Counted from the stretch's first letter, positions 1 through 5,200 are shown. The stretch: DNA of 5,975 nucleotides from Actinomycetes bacterium (GCA_021791615.1 JAJYWG010000060.1:1-5975); one strand, 5' to 3'. A program made the numbers and translations. The notes: generated by a model from the letters alone, not told the origin.

Positions 1-66
1 GCAGTAGGCGGCCCAGCCGGCGACGAGCCGCCGGTCGTCCTCGCTCAGGGACTGCGGGGACCCCAC
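1..66 (-). CDS. Partial gene, N-terminus only: possible putative-immunity-protein family
   Basis: The minus strand reads from a GTG at 66-64 without a stop to the window edge, 22 codons: (M)GSPQSLSEDDRRLVAGWAAYC. The segment LSEDDRRLVAGWAA resembles the start of a small actinobacterial family often labelled putative immunity protein (Imm-5-like), which opens with an LSxDDRRLLAxWAA helix. The resemblance is from memory and rests on few residues. The gene would be divergent from the VOC gene, leaving only 46 bp between start codons. A G-rich AGGGGG lies just upstream of the GTG (73-68 on the minus strand), too close to be a good ribosome binding site, so the start is uncertain. Function is unassigned. 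Confidence 0.4.
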   Translation of the reverse strand, partial: MGSPQSLSEDDRRLVAGWAAYC

Positions 67-101
67 GCCCCCTATGGTACAGGCGCGGTCCGGACCGCAC
101 G

Positions 102-108
102 AAGGAGG
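102..108 (+). promoter_or_regulatory. Ribosome binding site deciding the VOC gene start
   Basis: AAGGAGG is a full anti-Shine-Dalgarno match 4 nt before GTG 113. It lies downstream of the alternative ATG at 74, which supports GTG as the true start. Confidence 0.65.
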
Positions 109-112
109 CACC

Positions 113-571
113 GTGGAGCCCCGACGCAACGCCATCACCCTCGCCGTGGACGACCTCGAACGGGCCGTGCGCTTCTACCGTGACGGCCTCGGTCTGCCCA
201 CCGACGGGATCTTCGGCACCGAGTTCGCTGGCTCCGACGACGGGGCCGCCGGGGCCATCGCCATGTTCACCCTCGCCGGCGGCACGATCCTGTCGGTCTA
301 CCCCCGCACGGAGCTGGCCAAGGACGGCGGCGTCGAACCGTCAGGGGTCGGCGGCCCGGCGGTGAGCCTCGGCCACGTCGTCGACAGCCGCGACGAAGTC
401 CACCGCGTCCTCGCCGAGGCCGAGCGCGCCGGCGCCACCATCACCGCCGTGCCCGCCGAACGGCCGTGGGGCGTCTACTGCGGCTACTTCCGCGACCCCG
501 ACGGGCACCTCTGGGAGATCCTCCACTTCCTCCCCAACGGGCCGGCGGAGGACCCGGGTCGCCCTTCGTGA
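113..571 (+). CDS. VOC-superfamily (glyoxalase/bleomycin resistance-like) protein
   Basis: A cytoplasmic protein of 152 residues with two vicinal-oxygen-chelate beta-alpha-beta-beta-beta modules. The N-terminal module opens with ITLAVDDLERAVRFYRDGLGL, the usual first strand and helix. The C-terminal module ends with the signature GYFRDPDGHLWEILHF, where the Glu of WEI is a usual metal ligand. Members include glyoxalases, dioxygenases and antibiotic-binding proteins; the substrate cannot be read from sequence and no particular enzyme is claimed. An in-frame ATG at 74 would add 13 residues, but GTG 113 is preferred because AAGGAGG (102-108) lies 4 nt upstream of it and the family similarity begins a few residues later. 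TATGGT at 73-78 could instead be a -10 element. The next gene is 151 bp away. Confidence 0.85.
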   Translation: MEPRRNAITLAVDDLERAVRFYRDGLGLPTDGIFGTEFAGSDDGAAGAIAMFTLAGGTILSVYPRTELAKDGGVEPSGVGGPAVSLGHVVDSRDEVHRVLAEAERAGATITAVPAERPWGVYCGYFRDPDGHLWEILHFLPNGPAEDPGRPS

Positions 572-701
572 GCCAGGAGGCGGGCACTCCCCCATCTTGC
601 CCACGTCGGCCTGACGGGGGGCCCGGCCCGTGTCCGATCCGGCCGAGCGGCATCGACTTCATGTCGGTGACAGCGCCCGGCTGTTCTCCGTAACAGAAGA
701 A
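572..701. other. Intergenic region, nothing recognised
   Basis: GC-rich spacer between the VOC gene and the YCII-like gene. I see no terminator with a T-tract, no convincing -35/-10 pair and no coding frame resembling a known protein. Confidence 0.5.
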
Positions 702-722
702 AAGGACACCGAGATGAAGTAG
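702..722 (+). promoter_or_regulatory. Ribosome binding site plus ATG-AAG-TAG mini-ORF ahead of the YCII-like gene
   Basis: AAGGA (702-706) is 7 nt upstream of ATG 714, an ideal distance, but 16 nt upstream of the ATG at 723 that opens the long frame. The frame from 714 reads ATG AAG TAG ATG ATC CTC. Proteins of the YCII/DGPF family typically begin MKYMIL, so TAG stands where a Tyr codon (TAC) is expected. Translation must either restart at the adjacent ATG 723 after terminating, start weakly there, or read through TAG. Confidence 0.7.
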
Positions 723-1601
723 ATGATCCTCACCTTCGCCTCCCAGCAGCGTTACCAGGAGCTGGTCGGTGACCCCTCGGCCGGACCGGGATGGACCCGG
801 GAGGATTGGGCGGCGCTGGCCGACTTCATGGGCGCCTTCAACCAGGAGCTGGAGCGTTCCGGCGAGCTGGTCGAGACGAGGGGGCTGAGCGCCCCCGTGC
901 ACTCCCGGCGGGTGCGGCTGCGGGGCGGGGTCCCGGTCGTCACCGACGGGCCCTACGCCGAGGCGGAGGAGGTCCTCGCCGGGTACTGGATCGTCGAATG
1001 CGAGAGCCTCGACCGGGCCACCGAGATCGCGGGCCGCCTGGCCGAGTGCCCCGGGCCGGAGCACGTGCGGGTGCTCGGCTCCGACGCCGAGTACGTCACC
1101 TCGGTCGACGGGTTCGCCAACGTGGCCGCCGAGCGGCGCATGGGCCGCGTCCCGGTGCTGCTGGTGCGCATGAATGCCGACCTGGTGATGGGCGAGGAGC
1201 TGAAGAAGACGGGGGCCGGCAACCTGTTCACCGTCTTCGGCGAGCCCGACATCGACATCAAGGCCGAGGGCGACGAGCTGCGGGTGATCCTGTGGGGTGT
1301 GGATGTCTACGACCCCAACACCGGCCAGGTGCGCTCCGACGACACCGACCAGGTGGCGTTGTGGATGATCGACACGGCCTACAACGAGGAGAGCTTCTTC
1401 GTCCGCCACTGCTACTTCACCGGCGACCAGGACCCCTACGCCCGGTTGAAGCGAGCCCTGCGAGCGGACATCGACCCGGAGGCGTGGGAGTCGCTGTGCT
1501 CGACCCAGTCCCGACCGTTCCCTCGCCCGGAGACCGGCAAGATAGCGGTGAAGGTGATCAACGACTACGGCGACGAGGTCACGAAGGTCTTCTCGGTGTG
1601 A
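723..1601 (+). CDS. YCII/DGPF-domain protein fused to a DNA-methyltransferase C-terminal-like region
   Basis: 292 codons from ATG 723. Residues 1 to about 116 are a YCII-related (DGPF) dimeric alpha/beta barrel domain: strand MILTFAS, then the hallmark TDGPYAEAEEVLAGYWIVE at 74-92. Stand-alone members are about 110-130 residues and often accompany ECF sigma factors; none is present here. Residues from about 140 to 292 differ in character: LLVRMNADLVMGEELKKTG, NLFTVFGEPDIDI, FFVRHCYFTG and TGKIAVKVINDYGDEVTKVF. These resemble, from memory, the C-terminal end of adenine-specific (Mod-like) DNA methyltransferases, which normally follows the catalytic domain. No SAM-binding FxGxG or DPPY motif is visible, so methylation activity is not expected. 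The frame is intact, but the preferred start appears destroyed by TAG at 720-722. It may be a fusion, or a relic of recombination. Confidence 0.7.
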   Translation: MILTFASQQRYQELVGDPSAGPGWTREDWAALADFMGAFNQELERSGELVETRGLSAPVHSRRVRLRGGVPVVTDGPYAEAEEVLAGYWIVECESLDRATEIAGRLAECPGPEHVRVLGSDAEYVTSVDGFANVAAERRMGRVPVLLVRMNADLVMGEELKKTGAGNLFTVFGEPDIDIKAEGDELRVILWGVDVYDPNTGQVRSDDTDQVALWMIDTAYNEESFFVRHCYFTGDQDPYARLKRALRADIDPEAWESLCSTQSRPFPRPETGKIAVKVINDYGDEVTKVFSV

Positions 1602-1650
1602 CCTGCGGGGGCGAGGCGGAGGGCAGCCCGGCCCCAGCCGGCACATAGGG

Positions 1651-1911
1651 ATGCCCCGTCTCTCGGCGTTCTACGGCATCGTCATCGGCATGTACTTCTC
1701 CGACCATCCGCCGCCGCACTTCCATGCCCGCTACGGAGGCTACGAGGTCCAGATCGAGATCGCCACCGGGGCGGTCCTGCGGGGTTGGTTGCCGCGCCGG
1801 GCCGCCGGGTTGGTCGAAGAGTGGCGGCTACTGCACCTCGCTGAGCTCGAGGCCGATTGGCAGCTGGCGCGCTCCGATCGGCCGCTTGATACCATCGACC
1901 CGTTGCCATGA
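1651..1911 (+). CDS. DUF4160 domain protein
   Basis: An 86-residue cytoplasmic protein of the DUF4160 family over its full length. The signature is FYGIVIGMYFSDHPPPHFHA at 7-26, followed by RYGGYEVQIEI, then a helical WLPRRAAGLVEEW segment and a C-terminal DTIDPLP. The cluster of His residues (DHPPPHFHA) is a family hallmark; its biochemical role is unknown. The gene overlaps the DUF2442 gene by ATGA (1908-1911), so the two are almost certainly translated as a pair. Such DUF4160-DUF2442 pairs recur in bacteria and have the size and layout of toxin-antitoxin-like modules, which is inference. No in-frame alternative start lies close upstream; only a weak TAGGG directly abuts the ATG. Confidence 0.85.
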   Translation: MPRLSAFYGIVIGMYFSDHPPPHFHARYGGYEVQIEIATGAVLRGWLPRRAAGLVEEWRLLHLAELEADWQLARSDRPLDTIDPLP

Positions 1912-2168
1912 GCGCTCCCTACGACGTCCGCAGCGTGGAACACCTCGGCGGCTATCGCCTCCGGGTGTGCTTCGCCGACGGCACGGTCCGGGTGGTCGAT
2001 CTGGGAGCGAAGCTCACCGGGCCGGTGGGCCCGGTGTTCGAGCCGCTCAGGGACGAGGCGTTCTTCGCCTCGGCCAGCGTCGACGCCGAGCTCGCCACGG
2101 TGGTCTGGTCCAACGGAGCTGACCTGGCTCCCGATGTGCTGCACGACGGCGCCTTCGACGCCCACTGA
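1908..2168 (+). CDS. DUF2442 domain protein
   Basis: An 86-residue cytoplasmic protein with the DUF2442 fold. It has a first strand VRSVEHLGGYRLRVCFADGTVRVVDL (residues 7-32), a middle segment with GPVFEPLRDEAFFASASVD, and the closing TVVWSNGADLAPDVLHDG characteristic of the family. The start ATG overlaps the TGA of the DUF4160 gene, a translational-coupling arrangement. DUF2442 is usually the second partner of a DUF4160 gene. No DNA-binding domain is obvious, so calling it an antitoxin would be speculation. Confidence 0.85.
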   Translation: MSAPYDVRSVEHLGGYRLRVCFADGTVRVVDLGAKLTGPVGPVFEPLRDEAFFASASVDAELATVVWSNGADLAPDVLHDGAFDAH

Positions 2169-2190
2169 GCCGTCTCCGCCCACTGAGCCG
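2159..2190 (+). repeat. 14-bp direct repeat, 18-bp period, over the DUF2442 stop
   Basis: CGCCCACTGAGCCG occurs at 2159-2172 and again at 2177-2190. The first copy contains the TGA stop of the DUF2442 gene, so the stop context is duplicated downstream. It lies about 33 bp before the left end of the insertion sequence and looks like a small tandem duplication. Confidence 0.8.
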
Positions 2191-2222
2191 GCTGCGGCGA
2201 GGCTACCGTTGCGCGCCCTGTC

Positions 2223-2241
2223 TGTCAGGATGGGCTGAGAC
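2223..2241 (+). repeat. Left terminal inverted repeat of the IS3 element
   Basis: TGTCA, 8 nt, then TGAGAC. The reverse complement of the right end reads TGTCA, 7 nt, TGAGAC. The preceding bases TGTC make a tandem TGTCTGTC, so the tip could be 4 bp further left. The same region can also fold with CTCAG and GACAG at 2263-2277, which would put a structure ahead of orfA. Confidence 0.45.
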
Positions 2242-2292
2242 AACCGCTGTAGCCGACCATCGCTCAGGGCGAGACAGGATGTTCCTACGACG

Positions 2293-2727
2293 ATGACCTT
2301 GACGACCGCAGAGCTCGAGCACGCTGATGAGCTGGGCGTGGAAGACCCGACTCCAGGCTCGGACCGGCCGAAGCGGCGGAGCTACACCGCCGAGTACAAG
2401 GCGAGGATCCTCGCCGAGTACGACTCGCTGCCGGTGGGTTCGGCCGATCGGGGCGCCTTGCTGCGCCGTGAGGGGCTCTACAGCTCGCACCTGGCCGAGT
2501 GGCGCAAGGCCCGTGACGCCGCAGTGGCGGCCGGGCTGGCGCCCAAGGTCCGCCAGCCGGCCAGGAGTGCCGAGCAGCTCGAGATCGAGCGGTTGAAGCG
2601 GGCCAACGCCCGCCTCGAAGCGGAGCTCGAGCGCACCAAGACGGCGCTCGAGGTCATGGGAAAAGTGCACGCGCTCTTGGAGCAGCTCTCCGAGAGCGCG
2701 GAGCCCGAGGGCCGCTCGAAGCGGTGA
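2293..2727 (+). CDS. IS3-family transposase OrfA (DNA-binding subunit)
   Basis: 144 residues, intact. Residues 29-70 (RSYTAEYKARILAEYDS, then LLRREGLYSSHLAEWRKAR) form the HTH_Tnp_1-type helix-turn-helix that binds the terminal repeats. Residues 94-132 (EQLEIERLKRANARLEAELE and onward) make a heptad leucine zipper for multimerisation, ending in MGKVHALLEQL. In IS3 elements OrfA binds DNA and regulates transposition, while the OrfA-OrfB frameshift fusion is the active transposase. Here the GGA AAA codons of Met-Gly-Lys (from 2656) lie in a -1 slippery heptamer, and the stop overlaps the orfB GTG (GTGA, 2724-2727). ATG 2293 lacks a good ribosome binding site (AGGA 13 nt upstream), and the hairpin-forming region 2222-2277 just before it may limit expression. 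Confidence 0.9.
   Translation: MTLTTAELEHADELGVEDPTPGSDRPKRRSYTAEYKARILAEYDSLPVGSADRGALLRREGLYSSHLAEWRKARDAAVAAGLAPKVRQPARSAEQLEIERLKRANARLEAELERTKTALEVMGKVHALLEQLSESAEPEGRSKR
2658..2699 (+). promoter_or_regulatory. Programmed -1 ribosomal frameshift signal of the IS3 element
   Basis: The heptamer G GGA AAA (2658-2664) obeys the X XXY YYZ rule in the orfA frame. It is followed by a 6-nt spacer (2665-2670) and a stem-loop at 2671-2699. The stem pairs GCGCTCT with AGAGCGC, one T-G wobble, and GGAG with CTCC, around a CAGCT loop: 12 pairs in all. The -1 frame is open from 2664 into orfB (2724 onward), which would yield an OrfAB fusion as expected for IS3 elements. Confidence 0.75.
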
Positions 2728-3127
2728 TCACCGAGCATCTGCCTGCGCTCGAGGAGGCGACCTCGACCAAGCGTGCCTGCGAGCTGCTCGGGGCGTCTCG
2801 GGCCAGCCTGTAGCTGCGGCGGAACCCTCCGGCACCGCTCTCGGCCCGCCCGCCCCCAGGCCCCGACCGGCGCATGCCCTGAGCGAGGCGGAGGCCGCCG
2901 AGGTCCTCGGGCTGCTGCGCAGCCCGGAGCTGTGCGACCTGGCGCCCGCCCAGATCTGGGCCCGGCTCCTCGACGAGGGCCGCTACTACTGCTCGATCTC
3001 GACGATGTACCGGCTGCTGCGGGCGAACGGCGAGTCGAGGGAGCGTCGCCGTCAACGCACCCACCCTGCCCGGCAGCGTCCCGAGCTGGTCGCGACCGCC
3101 CCCAACCGGGTCTGGAGCTGGGACATC
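2724..3127 (+). pseudogene. IS3-family transposase OrfB, damaged 5' exon
   Basis: The GTG at 2724 overlaps the orfA stop in the -1 frame and reads VITEHLPALEEATSTKRACELLG, then SRASL. TAG follows at 2811-2813, where relatives have Tyr (SRASxYRR). Similarity resumes after a net -1 shift somewhere in about 2842-2872, near a C-run: ALSEAEAAEVLGLLRSPELC from 2876, then DLAPAQIWARLLDEG, the HTH_21-like SISTMYRLLRANGE, and finally APNRVWSWDI at 3098-3127. The Asp (3122-3124) is the first residue of the DDE triad. The reading frame continues in the 3' exon at 5262 if the intron is removed. Two separate lesions indicate a degenerate or recently inactivated transposase, unless they are sequence errors. 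Confidence 0.8.
3116..3127 (+). other. Intron binding sites IBS2 (AGCTGG) and IBS1 (GACATC) in the 5' exon
   Basis: IBS2 at 3116-3121 is complementary to CCAGCT at 3364-3369, and IBS1 at 3122-3127 to GATGTC at 3438-3443. All 12 positions are Watson-Crick pairs. They are the codons for Ser-Trp-Asp-Ile of the transposase. In group II introns IBS1 directly abuts the 5' splice site, placing it at 3127/3128. Confidence 0.85.
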
Positions 3128-3152
3128 GAGCGCCACGAGGCGCTCTCGAACC
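3128..3152 (+). ncRNA. 5'-terminal extension of the intron with a perfect hairpin
   Basis: GAGCGCC-ACGA-GGCGCTC (3128-3145) is a 7-bp hairpin with a 4-nt loop, followed by TCGAACC and then the canonical GTGCG at 3153. The 25 nt lie between IBS1 and the usual intron start. They are absent from the transposase coding sequence, and because 25 is not a multiple of 3 they would break the frame if left in the mRNA. They are therefore best read as intron sequence. Confidence 0.7.
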
Positions 3153-3724
3153 GTGCGGTGATGAAAGGGCACCGCCTACCGGTCGTCGCAGCGGCCGGCC
3201 GAAGCTGAGGGCAGCCCGATCCCCGGCACGGGGGTGACGGCGGCAAGCAGCCCTGACAACGCCGGACAGGCCAGCACCGTCAGATGGTCTCGGGTCCGGC
3301 AAGCAAGACGGGAAGGTGTAACGACAGTGAACCAGTGCATCAAAGCCCCTCAAGAGCTGACCACCAGCTGCAACCTGACGGATGGCTGGGTAGCGGCGCG
3401 CACCCGTAGCTGGCTGCGGGGAACTCCTTGGCCGGTTGATGTCGCCGGTCGGGAGGCCACGATGAAAGCCTGCGGCGTAATCGTGGCGAGGCCGCAGGGG
3501 CAAAGCTGGGCGCCTAACCCGTCGAGCGGTTCGGGAGTGAACGTGGGAACCGTCCCGGTGGTCCCCTCACCGGCCAGGCTGCTGGCCGGCGGGAAGGTCC
3601 GTGGTCGGCTGATGCCACCGGGACGGGGCGGAGGGGTCGTAGTAGTCCGAGGCCGGGAGAGCCGGCCACATGGCGAAGGACCCCAGCGTGCTCGCAGCAT
3701 CAATGCTGAGGATGGAGGCCGCCG
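3153..3724 (+). ncRNA. Group II intron domains I-III and 5' part of domain IV
   Basis: 572 nt without a credible protein gene. It begins with GTGCG and a small hairpin (GTG-9 nt-CAC, 3158-3172). It contains EBS2, EBS1 and a conserved-looking stem CGGTTC/GAACCG (3527-3532 with 3547-3552) near GTGGGAACCGTCCC, which resembles the distal part of domain I in other bacterial introns. Short open frames here, including the tail of the frame from 3005, are by-products of a structured RNA. Boundaries of domains II and III were not resolved by eye. Confidence 0.75.
3430..3450 (+). ncRNA. EBS1 hairpin of intron domain I
   Basis: GGCCGG (3430-3435) pairs with CCGGTC (3445-3450), allowing one G-U, around the loop TTGATGTCG. 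GATGTC (3438-3443) in the loop is the exact complement of IBS1 GACATC at 3122-3127. A 9-nt loop presenting a 6-nt EBS1 is the canonical arrangement. Confidence 0.85.
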
Positions 3725-5155
3725 GTGAATATCGGCGCTCCGTGGCCCGACCTCGACGAGGCAGAGTCGCGGGTACATCGGATGCAGACGAAGCTGCACC
3801 AGTGGGCGACGGCCGATCCCGGCCGTCGCTTCGATGACCTGTTCAACCTCGTGGTCGACCCGGCATTCCTCGTTGTGGCGTGGAGCCGGGTGCGGGGGAA
3901 CAAGGGGGCGAGGACCGCCGGGGTCGACGGGGTGAAGCCTGCCTCGATCGTCTTCGGTGCTGGGACGCTGCTGGAGGGACTTCGAGAGGATCTCAAGGCC
4001 CGCCGGTTCGTCCCGTCCCGGGTGCGGGAGAAGACGATCCCCAAGGCGTCGGGAAAGCTCCGCCGCCTGGGTATCCCCACTGCCGCTGACCTGGTTGTCC
4101 AAGCCAGCTTGAAGCTGGTGCTAGAGCCGATCTTCGAGGCGGACTTCGAGCCGTGCAGCTACGGCTTCCGCCCGAGGCGTCGGGCCCAGGACGCTATCGC
4201 CGAGATTCACTTCCTCGGGTCGCCCGCCCGCAACTACGAGTGGGTGTTCGAGGCGGACATCAAGGCATGCTTCGACGAGATCGACCACTCGGCGCTCATG
4301 GGCCGGGTGCGAGGCCGGATCGGAGACAAACGCGTCCTGAGCCTGGTGGCGGCGTTCCTGCGGGCCGGGGTCCTCACCGAGGACGGCCTGGACCGCACGA
4401 CGATCACCGGCACCCCCCAGGGAGGGATCCTCTCACCGTTGCTGGCCAACATCGCCCTGTCCACTCTCGACGAGCACTTCACACGCAGATGGGAAGCGCT
4501 CGGCCCGTCTTGGACACGCGCTAAGCGTCGCCGCGCCGGGGTCCCGGCCATGAGACTCGTCCGTTACGCGGACGACTTCGTGGTCATGGTCGCCGGTCAG
4601 CGCGGTGACGCCGAAGCGCTCTGGGAAGAGGTTGGGGCGGTGCTCGCCCCGATGGGCCTACGCCTGTCGGAAGAGAAGACGAGGGTCTGCCACATCGAGG
4701 AGGGGTTCGACTTCCTGGGATGGCACATCCAGCGCCGCTCCTGGCGAGGTCGAACCGGCAAGAAAGCGGTCTACACCTACCCTTCCAAGAAGGCGCTCGC
4801 CTCCGTGGTCGACAAGGTGCGGTCACTCACTCGCCGACACAAGCATCGAACACTCGCCGACCTGCTGCGCTCGGTCAACCCGGTGCTGCGGGGATGGTGC
4901 AACTACTTCCGTCACGGGGTGTCATCACGTACGTTCAGCTATGTCGACCACTTCAGTTTCTGGAGGATTGTCGGCTGGCTACGCAAACGGCATGCCGGGC
5001 TGAAGATGGGGACCCTTGTCCGCCGCCACCTCCCAGGCTGGAAGGTCCGCGACGGCAAGGTCGAGATGTTCCGTCCACAAGCGACACCGATAGTCAGGTA
5101 TCGCTACCGAGGCGCTCGTATCCCCACACCATGGGCGAGTGATGCCGTGGCGTGA
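3725..5155 (+). CDS. ltrA: Group II intron-encoded reverse transcriptase/maturase, HNH-less
   Basis: 476 residues; binds its intron RNA to promote splicing and copies it into DNA during retrohoming. RT motifs appear in order: RT0 around 52-69, RT1 GKLRRLGIPT (110-119), RT2 CSYGFRPRRRAQDAI (144-158), RT3 FEADIKACFDEIDH (175-188, catalytic Asp178), RT4 TGTPQGGILSPLLANI (228-243), RT5 YADD (281-284, Asp283/Asp284) and RT7 FDFLGW (328-333). Maturase domain X spans about 350-425, with SVNPVLRGWCNYFRHG at 383-398. The tail (VEMFRPQATPIVRYRYRG, then ARIPTPW) is short and has no HNH endonuclease zinc-finger motifs, so bottom-strand cleavage is not expected and priming at replication forks is likely. 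The start is GTG 3725 with GGAGG (3714-3718) 6 nt upstream. All catalytic residues are present. The exact intron class cannot be set by eye. Confidence 0.95.
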   Translation: MNIGAPWPDLDEAESRVHRMQTKLHQWATADPGRRFDDLFNLVVDPAFLVVAWSRVRGNKGARTAGVDGVKPASIVFGAGTLLEGLREDLKARRFVPSRVREKTIPKASGKLRRLGIPTAADLVVQASLKLVLEPIFEADFEPCSYGFRPRRRAQDAIAEIHFLGSPARNYEWVFEADIKACFDEIDHSALMGRVRGRIGDKRVLSLVAAFLRAGVLTEDGLDRTTITGTPQGGILSPLLANIALSTLDEHFTRRWEALGPSWTRAKRRRAGVPAMRLVRYADDFVVMVAGQRGDAEALWEEVGAVLAPMGLRLSEEKTRVCHIEEGFDFLGWHIQRRSWRGRTGKKAVYTYPSKKALASVVDKVRSLTRRHKHRTLADLLRSVNPVLRGWCNYFRHGVSSRTFSYVDHFSFWRIVGWLRKRHAGLKMGTLVRRHLPGWKVRDGKVEMFRPQATPIVRYRYRGARIPTPWASDAVA

Positions 5156-5164
5156 GCACGTGGA

Positions 5165-5198
5165 GAGCCGGATGCGGTGAGAGTCGCACGTCCGGTTC
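5165..5198 (+). ncRNA. Group II intron domain V
   Basis: A 34-nt hairpin: GAGCCGGA pairs with TCCGGTTC, followed on the 3' side by the two-nucleotide bulge CG, then TGCGGT with GTCGCA closing a GAGA (GNRA) tetraloop. The catalytic triad AGC is at 5166-5168. This is the metal-binding catalytic core of the ribozyme and looks fully intact. Confidence 0.93.
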
Positions 5199-5200
5199 GG

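Noticed and set aside
572..640. G/C-rich inverted segments after the VOC gene as a terminator.
   Set aside because: No stable stem followed by a T-run could be built; the pairing is what GC-rich DNA gives by chance.
441..1646. Long minus-strand open frame of about 400 codons opposite the VOC and YCII-like genes.
   Set aside because: It is the antisense shadow of GC-rich genes, runs across the intergenic region, and shows no recognisable domain.
1602..1650. Ribosome binding site GGCGGAGGG for the DUF4160 gene.
   Set aside because: It is about 28 nt upstream of ATG 1651 with no in-frame start nearer, too far to serve that start.
3128..3145. Hairpin as a class IIC intron target (terminator or attC stem-loop).
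   Set aside because: IIC introns lack this EBS2-type recognition. The hairpin lies downstream of IBS1 inside the intron, is not followed by a T-tract, and is not part of the transposase coding sequence.
3147..3157. Conventional reading: 5' splice site at 3152/3153 directly before GTGCG, with CGAACC as IBS1 pairing to GGTTCG at 3528-3533.
   Set aside because: GGTTCG lies in a stem with GAACC at 3547-3551 and not in an EBS1-like loop. The true EBS1 and EBS2 pair 12/12 with 3116-3127, and splicing at 3152 would leave 25 extra nt and break the transposase frame.
3128..3208. Protein tail IERHEALSNRAVMKGHR as a genuine C-terminus of the transposase.
   Set aside because: It is translation of the intron 5' end; conserved OrfB sequence resumes at 5262.
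3234..3728. Plus-strand open frame of 164 codons upstream of the maturase.
   Set aside because: It lies entirely in structured intron domains I-IV and has low-complexity, Arg/Gly-rich translation.
3725..5155. Reverse transcriptase as part of a retron, diversity-generating retroelement or defence RT.
   Set aside because: It has a maturase X domain, and intron domains I, V and VI surround it. No template/variable repeat pair or msr-msd-like RNA was seen.
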